From an uncultured Clostridia bacterium (GTDB lineage: Bacteria; Cyanobacteriota; Vampirovibrionia; Gastranaerophilales; Gastranaerophilaceae): a stretch of 46,863 nt of DNA. The position numbers were made by a program, and so were the translations under genes. Shown in pieces: positions 26,863-35,700 of this stretch. Under the pieces are notes generated by a model. That model was not told the origin of the DNA, searched no databases, and saw only the letters and a list, made by a program, of their open reading frames with translations. Location: contig CAMEWS010000011.1 in NCBI GenBank assembly GCA_945946765.1, forward strand, positions 1-46,863, in the 5' to 3' direction. Numbering within the stretch: position 1 is the stretch's first letter; the number at the start of each line of letters is the position of its first letter.

Positions 26863-27891
26863 TTAATCACTGTAATTTTCAAGTGCTTCAATTGCTTTTA
26901 ATTTCCTTTCAGGTACAGGATGAGCATATCGTTGAGTAGTTTTTAAATCAGCGTGTCCTAAAATTTCTTTTACAACTACAAGGTCAATACCAGCTGCAAC
27001 CATTCTTGTGGCACTGGTGTGTCGTAATCCATGAAAAGTCAAATTCTTAATTTCGGCTTTTTTACATACATTACGAAAGGCTTTAGACAGATATTTATAA
27101 CCTGTTTGAGTAACAGGATTGGTGAAAACATAATCAGATATGGCGTTTTGTTTGAGTTCCTTAAAAATTGCCATTAGCTCATTACATATAGGTATCTTAC
27201 GAATTTTATTATTTTTAGTTTTTAAAAGATTGATACACCTGTTTTTTAAATCTACATTCAAGCTCCACCGTAACTCCATAATCTCACCCCGTCTCATACC
27301 TGTAAGTAAGGCACATTTAATAATCGGTCTGAGATAAGTAAAATCACCAGTACAGTTTTCAAGTAATCTTTCTTCTTCTTTTTTTGTTAAAAATCGCTCT
27401 TTTATGTTATCTACTTTTAAAGGTGTCAAATTGACTGCTAAACAGGGATTTTCTTTGACCATATTTTCTTTAATAGCAAGTGCAAACATTCTTCTTAAAA
27501 TCCCGACTTCTCTATTAATAGTCGCAGGTTTTACACCGTTTTCATCTTTTCTAAATTTTCTGTACTGTTCTATTTTCTTCGGTGTTATATCTTTTAACGG
27601 CGTATTTTTAAAGAAATTTTTTAAAATATTCACCTCTGACATATCATTTTTCCAGCCTGTTCTATTGTTTTTTGCGTATTCTATAAACATATCAACAATC
27701 ACAGAAAAAGGCTGTGTACCTTTATTTTCAACAAGGTCATATTTACCCTGTAACAGGTCTGATTTTATTCTAACTTCCGCCATTTCAGCAGTTTTTTTAT
27801 CAACAGCTTCAGGAATTGCTTTGTGATACTGTTGACCTTTAATAACAAATTTATAATACCAGCGACCGTTTTTATGTTTATAGACTGACAT
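26863..27891 (-). CDS. int: Tyrosine integrase of the tRNA-Gly element
   Basis: The enzyme recombines the att cores for integration and, with an excisionase, excision. Numbered from the chosen start it has 342 residues. An N-terminal arm-binding domain (SVYKHKNGRWYYKF) is followed by a SAM-like core-binding domain (about 58-150). The catalytic domain has R200 in TGMRRGE, H287 and R290 in HGLRHT, H313 in LGHADL and nucleophile Y322 in TQRYAHP. The frame is open from 27921, but GGAG 9 nt before ATG 27891 and a promoter at 27914-27943 fix the start there. The gene is next to attL, as expected for a tRNA-targeting integrase. Confidence 0.96.
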   Translation of the reverse strand: MSVYKHKNGRWYYKFVIKGQQYHKAIPEAVDKKTAEMAEVRIKSDLLQGKYDLVENKGTQPFSVIVDMFIEYAKNNRTGWKNDMSEVNILKNFFKNTPLKDITPKKIEQYRKFRKDENGVKPATINREVGILRRMFALAIKENMVKENPCLAVNLTPLKVDNIKERFLTKKEEERLLENCTGDFTYLRPIIKCALLTGMRRGEIMELRWSLNVDLKNRCINLLKTKNNKIRKIPICNELMAIFKELKQNAISDYVFTNPVTQTGYKYLSKAFRNVCKKAEIKNLTFHGLRHTSATRMVAAGIDLVVVKEILGHADLKTTQRYAHPVPERKLKAIEALENYSD

Positions 27892-27913
27892 TTTTATCTG
27901 CTCCTTTTGATTA

Positions 27914-27943
27914 ATTATCACGTCGTAAGAAGCTTAAAGTCAA
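27914..27943 (-). promoter_or_regulatory. Integrase promoter
   Basis: On the minus strand TTGACT (27943-27938) and GATAAT (27919-27914) are 18 bp apart. The transcript would begin near 27907, only about 15 nt before the integrase ATG. Confidence 0.55.
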
Positions 27944-28073
27944 CGCACGCAACACTTTCACCCATATAGATTTATTGAAATCAAACCAAAATAATAAAAA
28001 TTAATTTATTTCCATACAAATCTATGAGTAAAATTTAAAATTTACAGATTTTTACATATTTTATGGACCATTT

Positions 28074-28616
28074 TTATTCATCTGTGTTAGTTTTTAATTC
28101 TTCCACCAACCTTTGAAACAGAGGGTTATTACCTAAATTTTTTATAGTTATTCTTTTCCATTCATCTTCGGTTAATTCAGGTTCAGAAGAATTTGAAGAA
28201 GAAGTATTTTCTTTATTTATTAATATATTATTGTCATAAGCTACTTCGGGAATATTCCCTAAGCAGGTTTGAGAACTTCCATAAGTAACTTTGGGGACGA
28301 GGTTTAGATACCCTAAGCAGGTTAAAGTAAATTTGTAATGTATTCTCTTATTTATTTTTTCTTTTTTTAATATATTTTTAGTTTCTAACTCCTTTACAGC
28401 TTGAAATACTGATACTTCGCTTAAACCCGTACAGTCAGCGATAGTTTTTTGTGTCGGATACGCATAACCTAAATTCGGATTCCAAAAGTCAACAATACAC
28501 CTTAACACCAATCTTGAAGACATCATCAGGTTTATCTTTGAAAACATTCTGCTTGTTGTAATGAGTTTGTTTAATTCAAAACTACTTTTGTTTATCTTAA
28601 ATTCTGATTTCCTCAT
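28074..28616 (-). CDS. Winged-helix DNA-binding protein
   Basis: This 180-residue protein has a helix-turn-helix of the type seen in plasmid and phage replication proteins (YAYPTQKTIADCTGLSEVSVFQAVKELE), in a region rich in basic residues. The C-terminus is Ser-rich then acidic (SSSNSSEPELTEDEWKRI). The frame begins with TTG 28619 followed by ATG 28616; AAGG 7 nt upstream of the ATG supports 28616. It overlaps the 3' end of the methylase-like gene by 20 bp, so the two are coupled. Its role may be regulation or initiation of element replication. Confidence 0.7.
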   Translation of the reverse strand: MRKSEFKINKSSFELNKLITTSRMFSKINLMMSSRLVLRCIVDFWNPNLGYAYPTQKTIADCTGLSEVSVFQAVKELETKNILKKEKINKRIHYKFTLTCLGYLNLVPKVTYGSSQTCLGNIPEVAYDNNILINKENTSSSNSSEPELTEDEWKRITIKNLGNNPLFQRLVEELKTNTDE

Positions 28617-29337
28617 CAATTAGCCTTAATTGTACAGGTTCACCACTTTGTACTTCTTCAATTTCTTTAAATTCTTTGATCCGTCTATAAAACCCATTGA
28701 TAAAAAACATCGGCGTGTATAATGTTTCTTTTACTTTAAGTGTTAAACTGTCTCCAAGTTGGACTTTTGCGGCTATTCCTAACAAAGACAGCTGTAAATA
28801 AGCCATTTTAAAACATATTTCATCAATATCCGTTGCCTCTACATACAATTTCTGTTGAAAGTTTATTCCGTCCTCTTTCATACAATCCGCAAAAGCAATA
28901 ATCATTCCGCCACTACCACAACAAGGTTCGCACATTGTGATAAAATCTTTGTTTTCAATATCTACCTTTAGATTTATACAGTGTAATCTCCCCATTAGTT
29001 TGCTGACATGGTATGGTGTGAAAAATTGACCTTTTCTGTCTTCTCCAAGACCGTTCATATTAAACATTTCACCTAAAAAATCTTTCATTCCCATATCAAG
29101 TGAAATCAAAGTGTAAGCATTCATTGCTGCAAAGTAATCAAGCTGTTTTCTGGAATATTTTTTAGCCGTGTTTAAATATTTTTCTTCAATAATTTTTGAC
29201 CTATAAAAAGGTTGGGCTATTGAGTAAATTGATAATGTCAAAAAATCACTAAAAACCTCTGACACTGATTTTGAGGTATCAACCTCATGTAATAACCTGT
29301 TAAATTCTTTTGGTATGTTAACCCGTTTTTCTTTCAT
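28597..29337 (-). CDS. N6-adenine methylase-like protein lacking the catalytic motif
   Basis: This 246-residue protein has the HsdM-type features GQFFTPYHVSKLM (103-115) and SAM-binding EPCCGSGGM (137-145), with a following GDSLTL. The catalytic NPPF/NPPY motif that should come shortly after is absent; the sequence there reads ETLYTPMFFINGF. It may bind SAM or DNA without methylating. Similar short methylase-like proteins are common on integrative elements. It is the first gene of a pair with the winged-helix protein. The divergent gene at 29488 is separated by 150 bp. Confidence 0.75.
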   Translation of the reverse strand: MKEKRVNIPKEFNRLLHEVDTSKSVSEVFSDFLTLSIYSIAQPFYRSKIIEEKYLNTAKKYSRKQLDYFAAMNAYTLISLDMGMKDFLGEMFNMNGLGEDRKGQFFTPYHVSKLMGRLHCINLKVDIENKDFITMCEPCCGSGGMIIAFADCMKEDGINFQQKLYVEATDIDEICFKMAYLQLSLLGIAAKVQLGDSLTLKVKETLYTPMFFINGFYRRIKEFKEIEEVQSGEPVQLRLIDEEIRI

Positions 29338-29487
29338 CGCTCTTATCCTATTTTTATACCTTTAAAGATATATTCACCCGACAGGAAAGGAATATCACCG
29401 ATGAAACCAAAACTCTTTAACCCATAAAGATTCAGGTAATAGTGCTATTTTGGTTTGTTATGTCTACAAAAGTATTTAAGGTAAAAT

Positions 29488-29907
29488 ATGTTTATGAAAA
29501 AACTGTTTCTAATATTCATATCTTTAATATTTTTATCCTGCTGTTACTCAACCGCACAGACAACTCTGCACCCTATTGATAAAGCAGAACAAGACTGTAT
29601 ATCAAAAACTTCTGATACACAGGTGATGAATCAATGTAGTATAATTGCTCAAAAAGAATGGGAAAAGGAAATAAAAAAGACTTTGTCAGAGTTAAAATCT
29701 GTTTTGGACAAAGAAAGCTATAAAAGTTTAATTAATTCTCAAAATTCTTGGGAAAAATACAAAATTGATGAATTTCGTTCTATCGACAAAATGCTTGAAA
29801 ATAAGCAGGGTACAATGTATTTGAATGTAAATAAAGGTTTAAAAGTTGATATAGTTAAACAAAGAGCTTTGAAACTTCAAGAATATTTAAACACAGTAAA
29901 CGATTAA
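29488..29907 (+). CDS. LprI/DUF1311-like exported protein
   Basis: This 139-residue protein begins with a signal sequence (MKKLFLIFISLIFLSCC) whose FLSC could be a lipobox, so it may be a lipoprotein. The mature part matches the LprI-type fold: DKAEQDC, a Cys pair with MNQCS, and SQNSWEKYKIDEF. Some family members inhibit lysozyme. The start is either ATG 29488 or ATG 29494; AAGG at 29478-29481 fits the first. It is the first of a plus-strand group of exported proteins on the element. Confidence 0.75.
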   Translation: MFMKKLFLIFISLIFLSCCYSTAQTTLHPIDKAEQDCISKTSDTQVMNQCSIIAQKEWEKEIKKTLSELKSVLDKESYKSLINSQNSWEKYKIDEFRSIDKMLENKQGTMYLNVNKGLKVDIVKQRALKLQEYLNTVND

Positions 29908-30070
29908 TTCCAAAAGCGTAAGCATTTAAGACCATTTAATTATCACAAATGTTGATTATTCAGAAAAAATAGTACATAATATATTTGGCAGGTAATGCTT
30001 TTTAACAGGTTTGTTCAAATTGGAGCACGCCCACGTTATCAAAATTTAGGCATAGCTGTGTTTATTTTTA

Positions 30071-30100
30071 GGCAACGTATTACTTATCGTTGTCTTTTTT
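30071..30100 (+). terminator. Rho-independent terminator
   Basis: GGCAACG (30071-30077) pairs with CGTTGTC (30088-30094, one G-T pair) and is followed by six T residues. It would end transcription from the LprI-like gene. Confidence 0.65.
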
Positions 30101-30115
30101 CGCATAAAAATTTTT

Positions 30116-30136
30116 AGGAGGTGAATTGTTATGTAA
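30116..30136 (+). promoter_or_regulatory. Strong Shine-Dalgarno before an ATG-TAA minimal ORF
   Basis: AGGAGGTG (30116-30123) is 7 nt before ATG (30131), which is followed at once by TAA. The real gene start at 30166 has only a weak AGGG about 14 nt upstream. The pair may be a decoy or regulatory mini-ORF, or a decayed start. Confidence 0.35.
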
Positions 30137-30165
30137 ATAATAAAAAATAGGGTACAATTAAATCT

Positions 30166-30780
30166 ATGAAAAAACTGTTTTCTACATTTCTTATATTTTT
30201 TCTGCTGTCAAACAGTACTTTTGCTCTAGATTATTCAAAATACAATCTGTCTGATATAAATGCAATCAGAGAAGCAACAAAAGCTTATCAAAATGAATTT
30301 AAAGACAAAAAAGGCACAAAAGAAGCAGAAACTGAGTTTTTGAAATTCAGGGATTTTTATTATGAAGCTGTAGAAAAACAGAATATAAGAATTAAACTAA
30401 AGGAACCGGTAAAACTATATAGAAACTCATATTACTGGCAAGCAAGAAAATATACAAAAGACTACGCCGACAAAGGATTAAGAGTGGATTTTAATGGAGA
30501 GTTTTATATAACCGAAAATAATAAATACTTATACAAAAATTTCTGTTCTTATTTAAATGCGGATTGGTGTGAATTATTAAAGTTTTTGTCAAAACAAGAT
30601 ACAAAAAGAATCTTTTGGGATTCGGTTTATGTAATATCAAAAGACGAACTTGTAAAAATAATAAATTTTTATAAAAACTTTGATAAGAAATACCCTAATT
30701 TTGTATTAAATGATTCTATAAAATCTATAATAAAAGATTATGAAAAAGATTTAAAACGTTACCCTTATCTAACTGATTAA
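30166..30780 (+). CDS. Exported protein of unknown function
   Basis: This 204-residue protein has a clear signal peptide (MKKLFSTFLIFFLLSNSTFA, cleavage after TFA). The mature part is Tyr/Lys-rich and helical (YNLSDINAIREATKAYQNEF, FRDFYYEAVEKQN), with a central YRNSYYWQARKYTKDYADKG and two cysteines in NFCSYLNADWCELL that may form a disulfide. Its first residues resemble those of the LprI-like neighbour. The start has no good ribosome-binding site. I do not recognise it. Confidence 0.65.
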   Translation: MKKLFSTFLIFFLLSNSTFALDYSKYNLSDINAIREATKAYQNEFKDKKGTKEAETEFLKFRDFYYEAVEKQNIRIKLKEPVKLYRNSYYWQARKYTKDYADKGLRVDFNGEFYITENNKYLYKNFCSYLNADWCELLKFLSKQDTKRIFWDSVYVISKDELVKIINFYKNFDKKYPNFVLNDSIKSIIKDYEKDLKRYPYLTD

Positions 30781-30802
30781 TTTAAATCTTAATTAATCTT
30801 GC

Positions 30803-30828
30803 ACGCTAATTGAATCATCAATTAGCGT
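30803..30828. terminator. Perfect 11-bp hairpin after the 30166 gene
   Basis: ACGCTAATTGA (30803-30813) is exactly complementary to 30818-30828 across a 4-nt loop. The tail TATTGTCG is a poor T-run, so it could be a weak terminator or mRNA stabiliser between the two genes. Confidence 0.5.
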
Positions 30829-30861
30829 TATTGTCGTACAAAAATTTAAGGAGAAAACAAA

Positions 30862-31788
30862 ATGACAAATCAAAAAGAAATATGGACACCTGAACAGGTA
30901 GAAAAATATTTACAAAGTCTAAAATCAGGTTCAAAACGAAGATTGCCAAATAATGTATATGTCACAGAAAATTTTACTTGGAATGAAGTATTAAGAACTG
31001 ATGCAAGAAATATAGATATGCCGTCAAGACAAGTGTTGGAAAATTTAAAGACAAGTGCAAATGTATTACAAAATTACAGAAACAAAGTTGGTAAACCAAT
31101 AACAATCACATCAAGCTGGAGAACACCTACAGAGCAAAAAGCTTTAATAAACGCATATAAGGAAAAGAAAGCACAAAACAAATCTGCAGGCAGACCTTCA
31201 GAAACATCGTTGCACATGGAAGGATTAGCCTTGGATTTTATTGTTGATGGAGTAAAACCATTATCAGTGTATGAACATTTTGATAAAACTCTTATGGGAG
31301 AGTTAGAAAAAAGTCCTATATATACTCATGTAGGATTGCCTACATATTCAGAAAAGTACTTAAAAAACAACGGTATATTTAGTGAAAAACTTTATAAAAA
31401 ATTAGATGTCAATGAAATTACACTTACACCTTACGAACAATCAAAAGTTATTAAAAGATTAGATGCTTCTAGTTGGAAAACCATTCCTTCAAATTTTGAT
31501 GCCAAAGCAAATGTACAGGAGTTTAAAAACTTTAAAACAAAAACTCAAATACCCAAAACAAATACAACAACTTCAACATTCACTCAAACAAGACCTGCTC
31601 AAATTACAGCAGACAAAAGAACACCCGCTCAAAAGTTTGATGATGAAATCAGAACAAAATACCGCCTAATGCAGGAAGAAAGAAAAAGACGGTATCCTGT
31701 TTTTAGAAAAAGTAATGCTTCTCAAAGCAATTCATCAGGTAATGGTCGTTGGGTCACAATAAACGGTCATCATGTTTATATTGACTGA
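30862..31788 (+). CDS. Zn-dependent peptidase of the M15 family
   Basis: This 308-residue protein is likely a peptidoglycan peptide hydrolase. The M15 core is at residues about 33-160: FTWNEVLRTDARN, ITSSWRTPTEQ, and zinc ligands H118 and D125 in SLHMEGLALDF plus H156 in YTHVGLP. Residues 190-308 are a Thr/Gln/Arg-rich tail without a fold I know. There is no signal peptide, unlike the two genes before it, so export would need another route or lysis, as for phage endolysins. The start has AAGGAG 8 nt upstream. Confidence 0.85.
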   Translation: MTNQKEIWTPEQVEKYLQSLKSGSKRRLPNNVYVTENFTWNEVLRTDARNIDMPSRQVLENLKTSANVLQNYRNKVGKPITITSSWRTPTEQKALINAYKEKKAQNKSAGRPSETSLHMEGLALDFIVDGVKPLSVYEHFDKTLMGELEKSPIYTHVGLPTYSEKYLKNNGIFSEKLYKKLDVNEITLTPYEQSKVIKRLDASSWKTIPSNFDAKANVQEFKNFKTKTQIPKTNTTTSTFTQTRPAQITADKRTPAQKFDDEIRTKYRLMQEERKRRYPVFRKSNASQSNSSGNGRWVTINGHHVYID

Positions 31789-31807
31789 TTTTAGTTAATA
31801 ATAATAG

Positions 31808-31835
31808 GGCGGTGAAGAAACTTTCATCGCCTTAT
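31808..31835. terminator. Bidirectional terminator between convergent genes
   Basis: GGCGGTGAA (31808-31816) pairs with TTCATCGCC (31823-31831, one wobble pair) between the M15 gene on the plus strand and the serine recombinase on the minus strand. The following TTATTT is moderately T-rich. Confidence 0.6.
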
Positions 31836-31845
31836 TTATATGATT

Positions 31846-32439
31846 TTAAACAGTTTTAAGGTAGTTGTATAAGTTACCCACCGTAGTATCACACTCCCTC
31901 GCAATAACTGTTTTAGGTACGTTCAAACCCACTAAATACAGTATTTTTTCCCTGTAAACATCAAGCTTTGACTTTCCTTTCTTACCTTTTGGACGACCTA
32001 ACTTCACACCGCTTGCTTTCTTCGCCTGTAAAGCTTCTTTCGTTCTCAAACTGATTAAATCCCTCTCTAATTGAGCTACTAAAGCAAATATTGTCGAAGT
32101 TATAACCGCAGTAATACTTTTGTCATTACTCGCAAAATTTTCTTTTAACGAATACAAAACAAAACCTTTTTCTTTCGACAAATTCAGTATTTCCAGAATC
32201 TGTGTAATAGACCTCGCAAGCCTTGAAAACTCGGGTACAATCAATACATCATCAACACCCATTCTCTCAATCAATAACCCTAACTCACGCTTACGAAAAT
32301 GCAGCTTACCTGTAACTTTTTCCTCAATAAATTCAACATTCCCTAACCTTTTGTCATTGGCGAACTTCAAAATCTCAAGTTTGTTCTTTTCAGTGTCCTG
32401 TTCTAAAGTACTGACACGAAGATAAGCATAAACGGTCAT
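31846..32439 (-). CDS. Serine recombinase (resolvase/invertase family)
   Basis: This 197-residue enzyme has the nucleophile S10 in YLRVST. It also has EFSRLARS, LVAQLERDLISLRTKEAL and a C-terminal HTH (LGRPKGKKGKSK, NVPKTVIARECDTTVGNLYNYL). The frame is open from 32475, but AAAGGA 6-7 nt before the ATG at 32439 and the family's usual start favour the latter. It could resolve element multimers or invert a segment. No neighbouring transposase supports a transposon. Upstream lies a structured, palindromic stretch (32532-32614) that could be its recombination site. Confidence 0.92.
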   Translation of the reverse strand: MTVYAYLRVSTLEQDTEKNKLEILKFANDKRLGNVEFIEEKVTGKLHFRKRELGLLIERMGVDDVLIVPEFSRLARSITQILEILNLSKEKGFVLYSLKENFASNDKSITAVITSTIFALVAQLERDLISLRTKEALQAKKASGVKLGRPKGKKGKSKLDVYREKILYLVGLNVPKTVIARECDTTVGNLYNYLKTV

Positions 32440-32531
32440 AGGCTGTCCTTTCATTTTTTTAACGTGTAAAAACAAGGCAATTAAAAAATTAACTGCCTGT
32501 AAATGAAAAATATATATTATCCTATAATCTA

Positions 32532-32614
32532 GTGACGTTACCTCCGCCTCCTCAACGGAGCCGTAGTTAACTTACCTTTTCAAATGTCACTCACAATTTT
32601 TATATAAAAATTGT
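32532..32614. other. Nested inverted repeats and 22-bp palindrome upstream of the serine recombinase
   Basis: GTGAC (32532-32536) and GTCAC (32586-32590) enclose CTCCG (32542-32546)/CGGAG (32556-32560). Immediately after is a perfect 22-bp palindrome at 32593-32614 (ACAATTTTTAT and its complement). The whole is unusually structured for a short gap. It could be a res-like site, a small RNA or an operator. Confidence 0.4.
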
Positions 32615-32751
32615 TCGTTCCAATAAATACGTATAAATCTTATTTTTATTATATAAATCTATACACTAAAACTCACCCGTTTTTACTGAATGAATTCATA
32701 CAATGTAAACGAACGATTTAAATGTACTTTAATATATTATTTTACTTACTA

Positions 32752-35700
32752 TTATAAAGTTAAAAGCTTTATATCTGTCGCAATTCTACCTTTTGGAGTA
32801 AATGCAGGTATAAATGATACAGCCATATTTGTTTCCATGGCCAAACCATTATATTTTGAGCCAGGACACATAAACTCAGGATATTCTTCTGTATCAATAA
32901 TTGAACAACCCGATTTTACTGTTTTAACTCGACCATTTAGTCTAACAAAATTTTCAGGTTCTTTAATAAATGGTTTAAAATAAATTTGGTACAAATCAAT
33001 ACCTGAAGTATCACGTTTCATAAATTCGATAAATACATCTTTTGACTCTTTAAAATTTTTATTCATAAAAAGTACTCCGCCATACAATGAAATGAATCTA
33101 GGATCAGAATACCCGTATAATGTTGCCTGTTTCAAGATAGAAATAGCTTCGGCATAGCTACATCCTAAAGCAAGTACTGCATAGGTATATTCAATAAAAG
33201 CTCTATATTCACTATGATCAAGTGTTATTACCGGTTTTAATATATCGACAGCCTCTTGATAACGTTTATTTTGTCTATAAGCACGAGCTAATAAAAAACG
33301 CACAATCATACTATTTCCATTTTCTTTCAAGGCTTTTTCCAAGCAGTGTATTCGTGAAGATTGTTCATTTAAATAATCTTGAATTTTTGAAGATTCAATT
33401 AAAAGACTTTCTTTCTGCTTAACTTTCTTCAGTCCAATATTTATAACATTTTCAGCTTTGGCAATATAATCCATTTCTTCTTGTTCAGAATTTTTGGAAA
33501 TTAATTTAGCCCAATTTAAATACAATTGAGCTAATCCTTGATAACTATACTCATCTTTAGAATACATAGCTAGGGCTTGGTTAAAACAATCTTCACTTTG
33601 CAAAAGCCTTTTTCTTGCTATGTCCAATGGTACTTCTTTCATCATTTCTGATAGAATCAATCCTTTTGTATGATATAAAATTCTGGCACTTTTATTTATT
33701 GATAAGGATTCCTCTATTTGGCTTAATGCAAGGTTCATTTTATGGGCTCTTAAAAGCATTCTTGCGTAATGTTGTCTTACATATGGGTTATCAGGATCTT
33801 TATTTATTGCTCTATCAAAAAATTTGGTTTTGTCCTCAAGCGTTTTTAAAGAATCAATAAAATGGTCAGAACAAATAAATGCCTTAAATGCTAATTTGTC
33901 TACATTATAATACAAGTTCAAATTATCTAGTGCATCCTGAGTTATTTGTTGTTTTAAGGATTGTTCTCCGCATCTTTCCCATACTATTTGAGATATAATA
34001 CGATGTCTTGCCCTAAGCGCATATATTCCATTTTCCTCATCTAAACAATCATAAATCATTATTCCGTCTGTATTTGCATGAGTAAGTTCATATAATTCTT
34101 TTTCTTCAACATTTAAAATGTTAGCTAGTATACTTTGCCTTATATATGCACCATGTTGGTAAAAACAACAAACTGTTAAGTATGCTTTTTGAGAAAAATC
34201 ACTATTAATTCCACGAAATTCATCTTCAATAATTGCATCAAAACTTTTACCTTCAGTTGCCTCACGTATTGTAACCAATAATTCACTACTGTAGTTTTTC
34301 TTTATTGCCGCAATTTGCATTTCGTATGACAAATTTGCAAGATGATTTAATTCATCATTTTCGCGAAGTAGTGCAATTAATCTATCAATTTCTCCATCAC
34401 TTAAAGGTAATATTTCGAAAAAATCTGCTTGTAGTTTTGAACTAACTTGTTGCCATTCATTTTTTCTTTCACCTAAAATAAACATACAACTTTTCTTTGC
34501 ATCGTTATATTTTTTATATAATGTATTAATTATTTCAATATTATCTGCTGCGTTATCAATAAAAAATATAGCCTTATCATCTGATAGAGAGAGAGCATAT
34601 TCTATATCTCCTTCTCTTATGTCTTTAAATGGTTTATGAAAAAATATTCTACCGGCTTTATCACAAACCGCTCTTTTGGCCAAAACCATCATTAATGTAG
34701 TTACTCCATAGCCTGCTGAACCTAAAATTACAGAAACTTTAGGTCGCATTGATAAACTTGTGCAATAATCTAATATTGAGTCGTAAACATCATCTTCTAT
34801 ATCACGTGCGAAATAACCGGAATTACCAATAAGAGACCAATTCGGTTTTTCACCGCGTAAAAAATCAGAAATATTCGGTTTTTCATTAAACGGTGCATTA
34901 TTAATAAAATCCCAAGCAGATAACAAACGTAATACCGAAGTCGGATTTTTCTCAAATGCATTTTGTAAATCTGTTGGAATATTTTTAACCAATTCCTTTC
35001 TTTTAGTTGTATCTATATACGTATCTTTAAGGTCTTTGGAAATTTCTTCAACAAATTCAGTAAAAGTACATTTAATTGTTTCTATATTACTATCTTTCAA
35101 AATTGCAACATCAATTTCATTTGGAAATGGATCGATTCTATATGAATATGGTAATGAATTCGGTGTAAACTCTTCTCTAATTTCGGTAAATAACTGTTTC
35201 CAATTTGAATCATTATTTGAATATCCAATATACAGTATATTTGAAGTTGCAAAATGATATTTTAATTGTTCGAACATCATTTTTCTTTTTTCTGCGTATT
35301 TTGTATAATCTCTCTCAGTAAGTATTATATGTGGATCTTCATCAATAAACAGTGAACCATGCAGATAATATATTGGCACCTGAAATCTTGGATCAAAATC
35401 CATAAGATTTTGATTATAAGTTATATAATGTGGTTCTAAAGCCGGTTTTGAACAAGAATCAAAAGCTTGTTGGAGACAATTATCATAATTTGTTGTATAA
35501 ATAGCTTTCCATCTGACAGTCGGTATCCATTTATAAATATCATCCGGTTTCATTTTTGAAAATATTTGTTTAATATAAGTTTCAAGTTCAATACGACTTT
35601 TGTTTTTTATTTCAACATATTGTGAAACTTTAGCTAAATCCGAACAATCAATTCCTGGAGTAAACTTTTCTACTATTGATTTAGCTAACTCAATTCCTGT

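Larger units (their letters stand above)
29908..30165 (+). other. Intergenic region with terminator and start-stop codon pair
   Basis: No gene longer than a few codons is visible. It holds the terminator at 30071-30100 and a strong ribosome-binding site followed by ATG-TAA at 30116-30136. A TTGGAGCACGCCCACG stretch near 30018 is slightly GC-rich and unexplained. Confidence 0.5.

Noticed and set aside
26648-26866. Plus-strand frame across tRNA-Gly
   Set aside because: It is a translation of the tRNA, att core and terminator; the RNA explains the sequence.
31846-32439. IS607-type transposon
   Set aside because: A serine recombinase is present but no TnpB gene or element ends are visible.
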